Assembly: GCA_965262365.1 (NCBI GenBank)
Contig: OZ253541.1
Span: 5,704,001-5,768,000, forward strand
Direction of reading: 5' to 3'
Source of the DNA: UBA6522 sp965262365
GTDB lineage: Bacteria; Pseudomonadota; Gammaproteobacteria; Steroidobacterales; Rariloculaceae
Length of the DNA stretch: 64,000 nt
In this document: piece by piece, positions 15,516 to 24,138 of the stretch
How positions within the stretch are numbered: position 1 is the stretch's first letter
Layout of the letters: each line of letters opens with the position of its first letter
Notes under the pieces: generated by a model
Seen by the model: only the letters and a program-made list of their open reading frames with translations
Databases searched by the model: none
What the model was told of the DNA's origin: nothing
Program-made: the position numbers and the translations under genes

Positions 15516-16672
15516 CGGCAGGGTGCGATTTTGTTGACCGCCGTCGCCAGACGGTCGACTTCATCCTCGCCATGTTCGGCCGAGAATGTCAGGCGCAGCC
15601 GGGCCGTTCCCTCCGGAACCGTCGGCGGCCGGATGGCGGCCACCAGAAATCCGCGTTCCCGCAACGCTTCGGCGGCCCTCGAGGTGCGGAGAGAATCGCC
15701 GAGGACGATCGGCACGATCGGGCTCTCGGGAACCTCCAGGTCCAGTTGGGCGGCGAAGCGCCGCGCCCGCCGCAAGGGTTTCCTGACCAACTCATTGTCC
15801 GTCGCAATGAGTTCCAGCGCGGCAGTCGCTGCCGCCAGCGTGCCTGGGGGCAGCCCGGTGGTGTAATGCAGGCTCCTGGCGCGGTTGCGGATCAAGTCCG
15901 CCACTTCCCTGCTTGTACACAGGTACCCTCCGTAGGCGCCGACGGCCTTGGACAGCGTACCCATCTGCAATGGCACCGGCACCGCACGGCCATCGACGAA
16001 ACCGGATCCGCGGCCGTTCTCGATGACGCCGAGGCCGTGGGCATCGTCGGTCATGAGCCACGCATCGTGGGCTTCGCATATCTGCAGCAGTTCGTCCACC
16101 GGGGCACGGTCGCCGTCCATGCTGAATATGCCGTCAGTGAGCACCAGGCAGTGGCGATGAGCCGATCTGTGCTCGTCCAGAAGTCCGGATAGCTGGCCCG
16201 TATCCTTGTGCCGATAGCGAATTGACCGGCAGCGTGCGAGGGTCGCACCGGCGAAAAGGCACGCGTGGCACAACTCGTCCATGAGGATCAGGTCGTGCCG
16301 CGCTGCCAGAGTCGGGATGACACCGACATTCGCGAGGTAACCGCTGCCGAAGACAACCGCGTCCTCGGTGTCCTTGATCTTCGCCAGCGCTGTTTCCAGA
16401 TCCGCGTAGAGTGGGTTGTTTCCGGTGATCAGGCGGGACGCGCCTGCGCCTGCGCCATAGGTACGCGTGGCCTCGCGGCTGGCCTCGATTACCGACGGAT
16501 GATGGGACAGGCCGAGATAGTCGTTGCACGCAAAGGAGACAAGGTCTTTGGACTGTTGGCGAGTTCGGCTCCGGGGGCGACGCTCCGTAGCGATCAGGGT
16601 CCGCAGGAGGTGCCGGTCCTGTAGCGCTTCCAGCTGTTCGCGCGCGAATCCTTTCAAACTCTCTTCACTCAA
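15512..16672 (-). CDS. bioF: 8-amino-7-oxononanoate synthase
   Basis: A 386-residue PLP enzyme that condenses pimeloyl-ACP (or CoA) with alanine to give KAPA, the first committed step of the biotin ring assembly. Visible signatures are FACNDYLGLSHHPSV, GAGASRLITGNN, the aspartate loop LMTDDAHGLGV, and the PLP lysine in GTLSKAVGAYGGY. The start used is TTG (MSEESLKGFAREQL) with a weak GGAA about ten bases upstream; no ATG gives the right N-terminus. Forms bioFD. Confidence 0.95.
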   Translation of the reverse strand: MSEESLKGFAREQLEALQDRHLLRTLIATERRPRSRTRQQSKDLVSFACNDYLGLSHHPSVIEASREATRTYGAGAGASRLITGNNPLYADLETALAKIKDTEDAVVFGSGYLANVGVIPTLAARHDLILMDELCHACLFAGATLARCRSIRYRHKDTGQLSGLLDEHRSAHRHCLVLTDGIFSMDGDRAPVDELLQICEAHDAWLMTDDAHGLGVIENGRGSGFVDGRAVPVPLQMGTLSKAVGAYGGYLCTSREVADLIRNRARSLHYTTGLPPGTLAAATAALELIATDNELVRKPLRRARRFAAQLDLEVPESPIVPIVLGDSLRTSRAAEALRERGFLVAAIRPPTVPEGTARLRLTFSAEHGEDEVDRLATAVNKIAPCR

Positions 16673-16703
16673 TGACTTGATTTCCGTTTAGCCTGACGTC
16701 GCA

Positions 16704-18053
16704 CTACCCGGAGATGTGCTCCAGCAGCTCGGCGGTGCGTGCCTGCATCAGCGCCGCGTCACCGCGACTCTCCACGTTGAGCCGCAGCAGCGGTTCGGTA
16801 TTCGATGCGCGCAGGTTGAAGCGCCAGTGGGCAAACTCCATGCTGAGGCCGTCCACATGTTCCACTCGTTCGGCGTCGCCCGCATAGATGCGCTCGATCC
16901 GCGCAAGCACTTCGGTGGCATCGTCCACGGTGCGGTTGATCTCTCCGCTGGCCGGAAACAGTGCCATTCGCTCATCCACGAGCGCCGACAGCGGCAACCC
17001 GCGCTCACTCATCATCCGGGTGACGAGCAGCCAGGGAATCATGCCGCTATCGGCGTAGGCAAACGAGCGAAAGTAGTGGTGCGCGCTCATTTCCCCGCCG
17101 TAGAGGGCATCCTCGTCGCGCATGACCTGCTTCATGAAGGCGTGTCCCGACACACTCTGGACCGCTGTACCGCCGCAATTCTCAACCACTTCCAGGGTGT
17201 TCCAGGTGAGCCTCGGATCGTGGACGATCCGCGCTCCTGGCGACTTGGCCAGGAAGGACTGCGCCAGCAATCCGACGACGTAATAGCCGTCGATGAATCG
17301 GCCGTTCTCGTCGAAGAAGAAACAGCGGTCGAAATCGCCGTCCCAGGCGATCCCTGCATCCGCACCTTCCCGCAACACGGTTTCGGCCGTCACACGCCGG
17401 TTCTCCTCCAGCATGGGATTTGGAACGCCGTTGGGAAACGTTCCGTCCGGTCGATGGTGAACTTTGATGAATTCGAACGGCAGATGCGGCTCCAGGAGGT
17501 CGACGATGGGTCCGGCGCCGCCGTTGCCGGCGTTGACCACCACCCTCAGCGGACGAAGCCCGTTCGGTTCCACATAGCTGAGCAGGTGATCGATGTAGTC
17601 GGCTCGTACGTCGACCCGCGTGACTTTCCCGGGCGCGGGCGCATCGGCAAAACGCGAACGCTCGGCCAGCAACCGGATCTCTCCAAGCCCGGTGTCCGCA
17701 CTGATGGGCCGCGCCGCCTCCCGGACAAACTTCATGCCATTGTAGTTGGGCGGGTTGTGACTGGCTGTCACCATGATCCCGCCGTCGAGATCGCGGGAAA
17801 AGGTGGCGAAGTAAACCATCTCCGTCCCGCCAACCTCTATGTCGATCACATCCACGCCGGCGTCGATCAGGCTGGTTGTCAGGACCTCCGTCAAAGTACT
17901 GCTTGACAGCCGGATGTCCCGACCTACGGCTACGCGGCGGGGGTTGAGGAATGCCGCATAGGCGCGGCCGATCCGGTAGACCACATCCTCGTTCAGTTCT
18001 TCGGGGACGCGGCCGCGGACATCGTAGGCCTTGAAGCAGGTGATGGGGGTCAT
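16704..18053 (-). CDS. manB: phosphomannomutase/phosphoglucomutase
   Basis: A 449-residue enzyme of the alpha-D-phosphohexomutase family, interconverting hexose-1- and 6-phosphates for nucleotide sugar synthesis (capsule, LPS, alginate-like polymers). Motifs: FKAYDVRGRVPEELNE, the phosphoserine loop GIMVTASHNPPNYNGMK, the metal loop AWDGDFDRCFFFDE, the sugar loop GGEMSAHHYF, and the phosphate-binding RASNTEPLLRLN. The GEMSAHH form favours the CpsG/ManB phosphomannomutase group. It begins 32 bp downstream of bioF's operon in the same orientation and may be cotranscribed upstream of it. Confidence 0.93.
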   Translation of the reverse strand: MTPITCFKAYDVRGRVPEELNEDVVYRIGRAYAAFLNPRRVAVGRDIRLSSSTLTEVLTTSLIDAGVDVIDIEVGGTEMVYFATFSRDLDGGIMVTASHNPPNYNGMKFVREAARPISADTGLGEIRLLAERSRFADAPAPGKVTRVDVRADYIDHLLSYVEPNGLRPLRVVVNAGNGGAGPIVDLLEPHLPFEFIKVHHRPDGTFPNGVPNPMLEENRRVTAETVLREGADAGIAWDGDFDRCFFFDENGRFIDGYYVVGLLAQSFLAKSPGARIVHDPRLTWNTLEVVENCGGTAVQSVSGHAFMKQVMRDEDALYGGEMSAHHYFRSFAYADSGMIPWLLVTRMMSERGLPLSALVDERMALFPASGEINRTVDDATEVLARIERIYAGDAERVEHVDGLSMEFAHWRFNLRASNTEPLLRLNVESRGDAALMQARTAELLEHISG

Positions 18054-18082
18054 ATCGCGTACCGGCGAGTTGGCAGAGAGTT

Positions 18083-18733
18083 CTACGTGCTCGGGAGAGG
18101 GTCGGGTGAAACAGGCTGGCTGGCGATCGCTACGGCGTCAGTATCGGGATCGTAGGTAATGGCAACGAGATCGTGCCAATTGGGCTTACTGATCGCCGCT
18201 CGCGCGAATATCGGCAAATTTGTTCCGTCACACCGCGCGGACGGCGTTACCAAACCATCCAGTCCTGAGCGTTTGGCTTCGGCGCCAAGTTGGTTGCAGA
18301 ATGTATAGTCGCTTTTGTGCACCAGGTCGGGCCACTCGGCGATCTTGGGGCGAAGGTCCTTCTCAAGACCTTCAAACGTGCAACTGAACCGCAGATAGTG
18401 CGCGGTTCGACGAGTTCGCGGCCGCCCGATGTAGTATGGAAGCCAATGGCACACCTCTGCCTCGACGGTGGCGGGGTCCAGAGCACTATAGAATACGGGG
18501 AACGAACCATCCGAAAAACGGGTCCGCCTGCGAAATCGTCGCTTTAACCGGAATGGCCCATCGCACAGATTATCCAATCCCATACCATGTCCACTGGAGG
18601 CCAATAAATTTCGCAACTCGTCCCTGCCTTGGGAATCGAGTGCGAGCTCTTCCAGAAATCCATCTTCCGACGGGATACTTGCCAGCCGAAATACCTGGCG
18701 ACGACTTTTTCGCCCAGTTAGTGCGCCAAGCAC
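18083..18733 (-). CDS. RES-domain toxin (NAD+ phosphorylase family)
   Basis: A 216-residue RES-family protein. After VFRLASIPSEDGF come SDGSFPVFYSALDPATVEAEVCHW, giving the conserved Arg, Tyr/Ser and Glu of the family, and a C-terminal LVTPSARCDGTNLPIF, where the NLP-type end is typical. Family members deplete NAD+ by phosphorolysis and stop growth until the partner antitoxin binds. GTG 18733 starts two bases beyond the antitoxin stop, so toxin and antitoxin are translationally coupled with the antitoxin first, as usual for RES-Xre pairs. Confidence 0.9.
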   Translation of the reverse strand: MLGALTGRKSRRQVFRLASIPSEDGFLEELALDSQGRDELRNLLASSGHGMGLDNLCDGPFRLKRRFRRRTRFSDGSFPVFYSALDPATVEAEVCHWLPYYIGRPRTRRTAHYLRFSCTFEGLEKDLRPKIAEWPDLVHKSDYTFCNQLGAEAKRSGLDGLVTPSARCDGTNLPIFARAAISKPNWHDLVAITYDPDTDAVAIASQPVSPDPLPST

Positions 18734-18735
18734 GT

Positions 18736-19371
18736 CTAGTGACCTGCGACGGCATCTACATACTCCCTTGCCAACAAGAGATCTTCCATCGAACCGCCCA
18801 GCAGCAACGACATAGGCGCCTTGCCGTCCAACAATTCATGAGGGTCTCGCAACCACGCATTTTCGACTTCCATGTCTTGAAATAGCGACCGGAGCGTCCT
18901 GCGGATCGAATACAGATGCGAAATCCTGTCGCGGACATCGCGGCCGCGGAGTTGCTCTCGTCCATCCAGGATGGCGGCAACATGGCCCGCATCGGACTGA
19001 TCGAACCCAAGCAGGGCGACGGCATCGTTCCTCTCCAGGCACCACAGTTCCAACAGTTTCAGGACGAATTGAATCGGTCCCGTCAGTCGTTCTGCCGTTG
19101 CCCTGGATTGTTGACGCGACCCTGCGGTCGCGGGTGAGTCAGTCAGGGCCAGTCCAGGCGAGGTTTTCCCGATCTCGGTTCTGGACTCGCCTGGAAGAAG
19201 GCCGAAACTCTCACGCCCATACCGTGCTGTACGGGTGGCTGTGTCAGGGTTCCACTCCAGGATATCCGAGTCTGGTTTCGCGAGACTTCCGATTCCGAAA
19301 GCAACCAAACGCTCCAGTTCGATCTGCTCCGGATGCCCACTAGGTCCTGGTTCGCCGTGCATTGCCCGCAT
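18736..19371 (-). CDS. Xre/MbcA/ParS-type antitoxin (DUF2384)
   Basis: A 211-residue antitoxin. The C-terminal ~90 residues (LLGFDQSDAGHVAAILDGREQLRGRDVRDRISHLY... then MEVENAWLRDPHELLDGKAPMSLLLGGSMEDLLLAREYVDA) match the DUF2384 toxin-binding domain that neutralises RES toxins; WLRDPHELLDGKAPMSLLLGG is its most recognisable block. The N-terminal 100 residues are longer than in typical Xre antitoxins and of unclear function, with no obvious helix-turn-helix. It overlaps the preceding Gly-rich gene by one base (TAATG). Confidence 0.88.
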   Translation of the reverse strand: MRAMHGEPGPSGHPEQIELERLVAFGIGSLAKPDSDILEWNPDTATRTARYGRESFGLLPGESRTEIGKTSPGLALTDSPATAGSRQQSRATAERLTGPIQFVLKLLELWCLERNDAVALLGFDQSDAGHVAAILDGREQLRGRDVRDRISHLYSIRRTLRSLFQDMEVENAWLRDPHELLDGKAPMSLLLGGSMEDLLLAREYVDAVAGH

Positions 19372-19961
19372 TAGTTGTTCCCATGCGTTTCAAATAGCGG
19401 GACAAACAGAACAGACCCGCTGATTCCCTTGGAGCCTTCCATACCGGTTTTGTATCCTTTGCCGCCGCCTCCGCCCCCACCGCCGTCGCCGACGGTGACC
19501 TGAAAAAGGTCTCCGATCGACAGTTGCGAAAGAGGCACAACAAGAGTTTCTCCAGGGAACCCTCGACCGCCGTTTCCGCCGTCGGACACCATCCGTTCCG
19601 TGGCGTCGGGCACGGTTGCACCTCGCCCGCCGCTTCCACCATCTCCAAAGCGGCACGCGACGCCATCCTTTCCCATTACTGCTTTTCCGTTAAGCATGCC
19701 GCCTCCGCCTCCGCCGCCGCCGCCGTTTCCGCCGGAGCCTTGGAATACACGCTCGCCGAGGGTTAGTGTGGTTACGCCACCCCCGCCACCACCCCCGCCG
19801 CCGCATCCGACATGGACGTTTACGCCTTCAATGCAAAACGCACCGCCGCCGCCTCCTCCACCCCCGGCAGCACCCGTGATGATGGCCAAACCCTGCGCGG
19901 TGGGCCACTGCCACTCAAAGGTTCCGCTTTCGACAACTTTTCTTGGTCCCTTGTTCGGCAT
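19371..19961 (-). CDS. glycine-rich protein in the RES-Xre operon
   Basis: A 196-residue protein with an N-terminal KVVESGTFEWQWPTAQGLAIITGAAGG followed by long poly-Gly blocks separated by short ordered segments (AFCIEGVNVHVGCG, VTTLTLGERVFQGSGGNGG, MLNGKAVMGKDGVACRFGDGG, VPLSQLSIGDLFQVTVGDGG). The pattern 'W..P.G...v.i.G.GGGGGGG' is that of the glycine-rich domain seen in phage tail-fibre tips and some surface proteins. There is no signal peptide. It shares a TAATG junction with the antitoxin, so all three genes form one transcript. A third Gly-rich gene is not a normal part of RES-Xre modules. It could be a cargo gene from a phage, or an accessory factor. Codon-level GGN clustering makes both strands look open here. 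Confidence 0.65.
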   Translation of the reverse strand: MPNKGPRKVVESGTFEWQWPTAQGLAIITGAAGGGGGGGGAFCIEGVNVHVGCGGGGGGGGGVTTLTLGERVFQGSGGNGGGGGGGGGMLNGKAVMGKDGVACRFGDGGSGGRGATVPDATERMVSDGGNGGRGFPGETLVVPLSQLSIGDLFQVTVGDGGGGGGGGKGYKTGMEGSKGISGSVLFVPLFETHGNN

Positions 19962-20262
19962 GTCTTGGTTCCGACGTGATGAGTGCTGGCCGCGCCGCTT
20001 ATGGGTAGGCTGCACAAGCAAATTTCCAGGTAATCGTGCGCGCTCGCACCTGACTGGTCTGTCGATTGCGAATTTCCTTAGTCTGTCTGTGACAGATGCC
20101 GATTTCAAGAGCCCAAATTTCTTCTTGACTTTCGTGCTGTCGTTCGCATCCTACGGATTTCGTACGTGCTTGCCATGCCCATATCTGTCTGGAGTGAGAC
20201 GTTATCGCAAGTTGTTCGCATAGAATCGACAATAGATCAAAGCCATATTCGAGGCTCGCGCG
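19962..20262. other. divergent intergenic region, Gly-rich/RES operon and bioA
   Basis: A 301-bp, comparatively AT-rich region that must hold promoters for both directions. Upstream of bioA there is GAGG nine bases before its GTG start. I see no biotin-repressor palindrome and no hairpin or RNA gene. A stretch 20090-20150 is T-rich on the plus strand. Confidence 0.4.
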
Positions 20263-21504
20263 GTGAACCTGGATCAACTCTGGCTGCCCTACTGCCAGAT
20301 GCAGACGGCGCCATCCCCGCATGTCGCGACGCGCACCGAAGGGGTTCGAATCCACCTGAAGGATGGGCGTTGCCTCATCGACGGTACCGCTTCATGGTGG
20401 ACCGCCTGCCATGGATACAACCACCCGCATATTCGCAATGCCGTTGGCCGCCAGCTTGAGACCATGCCCCATGTCATGCTCGGCGGGTTGGTGCACGATT
20501 CGGTCATCACGCTAACGGAAAGGCTGACCCAACTCCTGCCTGGCCCCTTGAACCACGTGTTCTATTCGGAATCGGGATCCGTCTCTGTCGAGATCGCCAT
20601 GAAGATGGCACTCCAGTACTGGATCAATCAGGGCATTTCAGGCCGTACGCGATTCCTCAGCTTCCGTGACGGCTATCACGGCGATACGTTTGCGGCCATG
20701 TCGGTCTGCGATCCGGAGGACGGCATGCACCGCCTGTTCAAGGGCGCGCTCGCGGAGCAGGTCATCGTTGATCTGCCGCGTACCGCGGATCAGGCTGCCG
20801 CCCTTGAGCGGACGCTGGATCGGCACGCAGGGCAACTCGCCGCAGTGGTCGTGGAGCCACTGGTGCAGGCCGCGGCAGGTATGAAGATCCATGAACCCGA
20901 GGTACTTGCCCGGGTGGCGGCCGAGGCGAAACGCAATGATCTGCTGCTGATCCTGGACGAGATCGCCACCGGATTCGGCCGAACCGGAACGATGTTCGCC
21001 TGTGAACAGGCCGGTGTAACGCCGGATATCGTGACGCTTTCCAAGGCGTTGACTGGCGGCACAATGCCGCTGGCGGTCACCGTGGCAACGGAAGCCGTTT
21101 ACCGGGCGTTTCTGTCCGAATCCCCCGAGCAGGCGCTGATGCACGGGCCGACATATTGCGGCAATCCCCTGGGCTGCGCGGCCGCCAACGCTTCGCTGGA
21201 CCTTTTCGAAACAGAACCACGGTTGGTACAGGTGGCGGAGATCGAGACGCAACTCAAGGATGAACTTGCAGACTGCGCGGGCGTGCCCGGTGTCGCCGAT
21301 GTGCGTGTCAAGGGCGCAGTCGGCGTGGTGGAACTGGAGGGCCACCCGAATGTCAGCCGGTTGCGGGAGCAGTTCGTCGAGGAAGGCGTGTGGGTGCGAC
21401 CGTTCGGAAACGTGGTCTACCTCATGCCTGCCCTGGTCATTGAACCGGAGGACCTGGGCACGTTGACCCGCGCCGTATACCGCGTGGTGTCAGGAGCGAC
21501 CTGA
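20263..21504 (+). CDS. bioA: adenosylmethionine-8-amino-7-oxononanoate aminotransferase
   Basis: A 413-residue PLP aminotransferase that converts KAPA to diaminopelargonate using S-adenosylmethionine as amino donor. Motifs: LWLPYCQMQTAPSPH (BioA-type opening), DGTASWWTACHGYNHPHI, FYSESGSVSVEIAMKMA, LLILDEIATGFGRTG, and the PLP lysine in VTLSKALTGGTMPLA. W-W in DGTASWW and the Tyr-rich N-terminus distinguish BioA from other class III enzymes. It starts at GTG 20263. It is separated from bioFD by the RES operon, so biotin genes are scattered. Confidence 0.93.
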   Translation: MNLDQLWLPYCQMQTAPSPHVATRTEGVRIHLKDGRCLIDGTASWWTACHGYNHPHIRNAVGRQLETMPHVMLGGLVHDSVITLTERLTQLLPGPLNHVFYSESGSVSVEIAMKMALQYWINQGISGRTRFLSFRDGYHGDTFAAMSVCDPEDGMHRLFKGALAEQVIVDLPRTADQAAALERTLDRHAGQLAAVVVEPLVQAAAGMKIHEPEVLARVAAEAKRNDLLLILDEIATGFGRTGTMFACEQAGVTPDIVTLSKALTGGTMPLAVTVATEAVYRAFLSESPEQALMHGPTYCGNPLGCAAANASLDLFETEPRLVQVAEIETQLKDELADCAGVPGVADVRVKGAVGVVELEGHPNVSRLREQFVEEGVWVRPFGNVVYLMPALVIEPEDLGTLTRAVYRVVSGAT

Positions 21505-21580
21505 CCGGTCTCCGTGCGACGCATCTTGCTACAGGCCCCGTGGGAGGGGTTGAAATTTCAGGAGCGTACGGAACAGGACG

Positions 21581-23431
21581 CTAGAACAGCTCCGAGGCGT
21601 CCGGTTCAGCCGCGTCGCGTCCCTCGTGGCGGTTGGGGATGAAGTCGCCCGTGAGCATGTCCCGATAGGACGTGCCCGGCGGGACCATGGGATAGACGCC
21701 CGCTTCCGGATCGATGATCACCTCCAGGAAGGCCGGCCCTTCGAACTGAAGGAATTCTCGCAAGACTTGAGGCACATCTTCCTTGCGATCCAGCTTCTCG
21801 GCGTACTCGAAACCGTCGGCCTGCGCCGACTTGACGAAGTCCTTCTTGCGCAACGACTTGTCGCTGGCGGACAGTCGGCCCCTGAAGAACAGCCGCTGCC
21901 ACTGCATGACCATGCCATCGCCGTAGTTGTTCAGCACCAGGACCTTGATGGGCAGTCCGTACGTGGTCACGGTCTCCAGTTCGCCCACGTTCATGCGGAT
22001 GCTGGCGTCGCCGTCCACATCGATCACCAGTCTGTCGGGCCGGCCGAATTGCGCGCCGATCGCGGCGGGCAGTCCGAAGCCCATGGTCCCCATGCTGCCG
22101 GAAGTCAGCCAGAGCCTGGGTTCGCTGAAGTCGAAGTATTGCGCCGCCCACATCTGGTGCTGCCCGACGCCGGTGGAAATGATGGCCTTGCCGCGGGTGA
22201 TCTTGTTGATGGATTCAATCACGTAGTTGGGTTGAATGAGCTCGCTGTCGCGGTCGTAATTAAGGGCGTAGGTGGTCTTCAATTCCTGCAACTCGTCGTG
22301 CCAACCGGAAAAGTCATTCGCAAATCCCGTGCGCCGGCCGTATCGGGTCAGCGTCTCCAGGGCATCGGGCAGCAGGCCGACGTGATACCAGTCCGCTCGC
22401 TTGACCTTGTGAATTTCCGACGGATCGATGTCGAAGTGCAGCACGCGCCTGGCGTTTCGCGCGAACTTGGGCGGGTCACCGGCAACCCGGTCGTCAAAGC
22501 GCGCGCCGACCGCGATCAGCAGGTCGCAGTCGTCGACAGCGTAGTTGGCGTAGGCCGTGCCGTGCATGCCCAGCATGTGCAGCGCCAGCGGGTGCCGGGT
22601 ATCGAAGCTTCCCAGACCCATGAGCGTGGTGGTAACCGGTATCTGGAAGGCCAGGGCAAGCCCGCGCAGGGCGGGGGCCGCATTGGCGTTGATCACGCCG
22701 CCGCCGGCGTAGATCAGCGGCCGGCGGCTCTCGCCCAGCAGCGCGAAAAATTCCCGGCAGCGCTCTTCGGTCATGACGTTTTCGCGAATCGTCTGGATTC
22801 GATGGCGATAGCCGGGGACCGGCAGCAGGCCCTCGCCCCGGTAGGGCCCCACCCAGTTCTGCACATCCTTGGGGATATCCACGACCACCGGGCCGGGCCG
22901 GCCGGATTGGGCGATCTCCAACGCGGACCTGACCGTCGATTCCAGCCGTTCGGGATCGGTGATCAGGAAAACGTGCTTGGCGACGGAACCCATGACGCCG
23001 GTCACCGGCGCTTCCTGGAAGGCATCGGTGCCGATAGCCGATGTGGCCACTTGCCCGCAGATTACCACGATGGGGATCGAATCGGCGATGCAGTCGCGTA
23101 CCGGCGTCACGCAGTTGGTTGCGCCCGGTCCGGAAGTCACGATCACCACGCCCGGGCGTCCGGTCGCGCGGGCATATCCGGCCGCCATGAAACAGGCTCC
23201 CTGTTCGTTGGCGGGAACGATCAACGACATCGCGTCCCGGCCGTCGCGCCCGTGTTCGTCGTTGTAGCGGAACACCGCGTCGTAGGTCGGGAGAATGGCC
23301 CCGCCGCTGTAGCCGAATAAGGTGTCCACGTCCTGGTCCGCAAGCACCTGGACGATCATCTCGGCGCCGCTCATCCTGGTGCCCGCCAACGGGTGGGAAC
23401 TGGTCGGCCTGGTTTGTGTTCCGGTGGTCAT
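21581..23431 (-). CDS. ilvB: acetolactate synthase large subunit
   Basis: A 616-residue ThDP enzyme, the catalytic subunit that makes acetolactate or acetohydroxybutyrate for branched-chain amino acids. The ThDP glutamate sits in VDTLFGYSGGAILPTYD; GPGATNCVTPV, GLGSFDTRHPLALHMLGMHG and the metal-binding loop VIDVDGDASIRMNVGELET with NNYGDGMVMQWQ are typical. The C-terminus ends about 20 residues after GTSYRDML, as usual. The regulatory subunit gene is divergently placed at 23600 instead of directly downstream. Confidence 0.94.
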   Translation of the reverse strand: MTTGTQTRPTSSHPLAGTRMSGAEMIVQVLADQDVDTLFGYSGGAILPTYDAVFRYNDEHGRDGRDAMSLIVPANEQGACFMAAGYARATGRPGVVIVTSGPGATNCVTPVRDCIADSIPIVVICGQVATSAIGTDAFQEAPVTGVMGSVAKHVFLITDPERLESTVRSALEIAQSGRPGPVVVDIPKDVQNWVGPYRGEGLLPVPGYRHRIQTIRENVMTEERCREFFALLGESRRPLIYAGGGVINANAAPALRGLALAFQIPVTTTLMGLGSFDTRHPLALHMLGMHGTAYANYAVDDCDLLIAVGARFDDRVAGDPPKFARNARRVLHFDIDPSEIHKVKRADWYHVGLLPDALETLTRYGRRTGFANDFSGWHDELQELKTTYALNYDRDSELIQPNYVIESINKITRGKAIISTGVGQHQMWAAQYFDFSEPRLWLTSGSMGTMGFGLPAAIGAQFGRPDRLVIDVDGDASIRMNVGELETVTTYGLPIKVLVLNNYGDGMVMQWQRLFFRGRLSASDKSLRKKDFVKSAQADGFEYAEKLDRKEDVPQVLREFLQFEGPAFLEVIIDPEAGVYPMVPPGTSYRDMLTGDFIPNRHEGRDAAEPDASELF

Positions 23432-23599
23432 CGCTCTTCTGTTCGAATCCGCTACGGACGCCGATACCCCTGCAATCTCCAGCGGCGCCCGATTACGGGG
23501 CGAGTGTTGATGAAAAAATCCTGTATTGCAATAGTCGTTGCACTAAGCCAACATTCGCGGCGATATCGGGCAGGCGGCGCTCTCCAGTTGACGGACACC
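23432..23599. other. ilvB/ilvH divergent promoter region
   Basis: This 168-bp gap lies between two subunits of the same enzyme in opposite directions. It includes an in-frame extension of ilvH from ATG 23510 whose first codons spell MKKSCIAIVVALS, rich in Ile, Val and Leu. Because the frame runs into ilvH without a stop it is not a classical leader peptide. I see no T-box, hairpin-plus-T-run attenuator or RNA gene here. Confidence 0.4.
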
Positions 23600-24097
23600 G
23601 TGAGACATACTGTTTCAATATTGCTTCAGAACGAGGCGGGCGCGCTGGCGCGCGTGGCCAACCTGTTCTCCACCCGCGGCTACAACATCGAGAGCCTGAA
23701 TGTTGCGCCAACGCATGACGACACCGTTTCTCGGCTGACCCTGGTCACCGACGGATCTGAAACCGTCATGGATCAGATCATCAAGCAACTCGGCAAACTG
23801 GTGGATGTGGTCAATATCATCGACATGACCGACGACGACCACATCGAGCGCGAACTGGCGCTGTTCAAGATCCAGATGCCCGGGGATGACTGGGAACCCA
23901 TTTCCAGAACGGCGAGGGAATTCGGCGCCACGGTACTGGATGATCGTGAAGGCCACTTCACGATTGAACTGACGGCCGGGAGCGGCGAAATCGACCGATT
24001 CGTCGCCGCGATATCGGCGCGTGCGCGGATGCTGACGGTGGTGCGAAGCGGCGCCATGGCGATGGCGCGGGGCGCGCCCATCCTGACGCCGACCTGA
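23600..24097 (+). CDS. ilvH: acetolactate synthase small (regulatory) subunit
   Basis: A 165-residue ACT-domain protein that confers valine feedback inhibition on the large subunit. The start MRHTVSILLQNEAGALARVANLFSTRGYNIESLNVAPT is the family N-terminus, with the valine-binding ACT loop. GTG 23600 gives the standard length; ATG 23510 would add 30 residues with no counterpart in the family. IlvH is usually coded directly after the large subunit, so the divergent arrangement is unusual. proB follows 41 bp downstream. Confidence 0.93.
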   Translation: MRHTVSILLQNEAGALARVANLFSTRGYNIESLNVAPTHDDTVSRLTLVTDGSETVMDQIIKQLGKLVDVVNIIDMTDDDHIERELALFKIQMPGDDWEPISRTAREFGATVLDDREGHFTIELTAGSGEIDRFVAAISARARMLTVVRSGAMAMARGAPILTPT

Positions 24098-24138
24098 TCG
24101 GCGCGCCGCGTCGACCGCACGGTTTCTCGGGGGCTCCG

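Noticed and set aside
19600..20223. Plus-strand proline-rich frame opposite the Gly-rich gene
   Set aside because: Poly-Pro here is the complement of the poly-Gly codons. It has no ribosome site and runs through the divergent promoter region.
23431..23460. tRNA T-loop-like string GTTCGAATCC
   Set aside because: The flanking bases do not form a T stem or acceptor arm, and no anticodon arm is found within 80 bp. The similar string at 20339 lies inside bioA.
23510..23599. Classical ilv attenuator leader peptide
   Set aside because: The Ile/Val-rich frame has no stop codon before ilvH, and there is no terminator hairpin with T run. Kept only as an in-frame extension in the findings.
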